A stretch of 64,000 nucleotides of DNA from Hortaea werneckii (Eukaryota; Ascomycota; Dothideomycetes; Mycosphaerellales; Teratosphaeriaceae): positions 366,056-430,055 of the forward strand of contig JBAOKB010000177.1 in assembly GCA_037044905.1 (NCBI GenBank), read 5' to 3'. Positions 63,691-64,000 of the stretch are shown here, piece by piece (the first letter of the stretch is position 1; each line of letters begins with the position of its first letter). The position numbers and the translations under genes are program-made. Under the pieces are notes generated by a model. It was given only the letters and a program-made list of their open reading frames with translations. It did no database searches and had not been told where the DNA came from.

Positions 63691-64000
63691 GATAGCTATT
63701 GCTTGATTTATAGTCGTGTTTGTCTCTGTATAATGAATCTCCCTCGTTAACGCTGGTTGCAGCCAAGAAGCCAAAAAAGTCACGTGAAGGCTCTGTAGTC
63801 ATATACAATACAACCCATATCCGACCCGTCACTAGGTTATACCCACACATGAGTCCCCATCCACCTCACGAATGTACTTGAGGTCGTACCCCGCGTGGTA
63901 GATGTACCAAAGTACATTACCGGCATGCTGCCGCTATAGACTACTCCCAGGAACTTCTTGTCCTGCATATAAGATTTCTAGTCCTTTTTAAAGCTGCATA
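63691..64000. other. Window end, intergenic
   Basis: 310 bp downstream of the orphan gene; no gene recognised. Confidence 0.4.

Overview
The window comes from the nuclear genome of a filamentous ascomycete (Pezizomycotina). A Dothideomycete fits best, but that is inference from gene style. Evidence: short spliceosomal introns (42-160 nt) with GTAAGT/GTATGT donors, CTAAC/CTGAC branch points and AG acceptors; many Zn2Cys6 regulators; several MFS carriers; fungal-type cytosolic and mitochondrial ribosomal proteins. No operons, CRISPR or bacterial elements are present. About 25 protein genes, one broken gene, one tRNA-like RNA locus and several tandem or dispersed repeats can be supported. Splice sites were placed by eye and checked for reading-frame continuity.

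Layout. 1-10.4 kb: truncated sulfotransferase, frame-disrupted arylsulfotransferase, ZIFL-like MFS carrier, coiled-coil nuclear protein. 10.4-15 kb: a 2.7-kb gene-poor stretch with a 73/74-bp tandem repeat and a 26-bp palindrome, then two small paralogous single-pass membrane proteins. 15-20 kb: Zn2Cys6 regulator, GPI8 transamidase, 243-aa orphan. 22-28.6 kb: divergent RPS0 / mitochondrial uS15 pair, then kinesin-1.

28.6-34.7 kb is the accessory-looking part. It holds copies of a dispersed repeat that also flanks the kinesin gene, a CCHC zinc-knuckle gene whose large intron is filled by four exact-length 121-bp tandem copies, the relic of another gene, a tRNA-shaped Pol III locus with a 100-nt bulge-free hairpin inserted in its anticodon loop, a 95-bp tandem duplication, a PHD-finger gene and a 3 x 78-bp array.

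36-64 kb is mostly ordinary: DHA-type MFS carrier (one intron made of 31-bp repeats), acetyl-CoA acetyltransferase, cyclase-family hydrolase, small secreted acidic protein, TLC-domain membrane protein, CCT3 chaperonin subunit, fungal rhodopsin-domain protein, PPR1-like Zn2Cys6 regulator, second ZIFL-like carrier, UBC-fold protein without catalytic Cys, and a 758-aa orphan.

The genes do not form one pathway: housekeeping functions (translation, protein folding, GPI anchoring, transport, isoprenoid precursor supply) are interleaved with transporters and regulators. The items most worth follow-up are the tRNA-like/hairpin locus, the small membrane-protein pair and the zinc-knuckle gene with its intron array.
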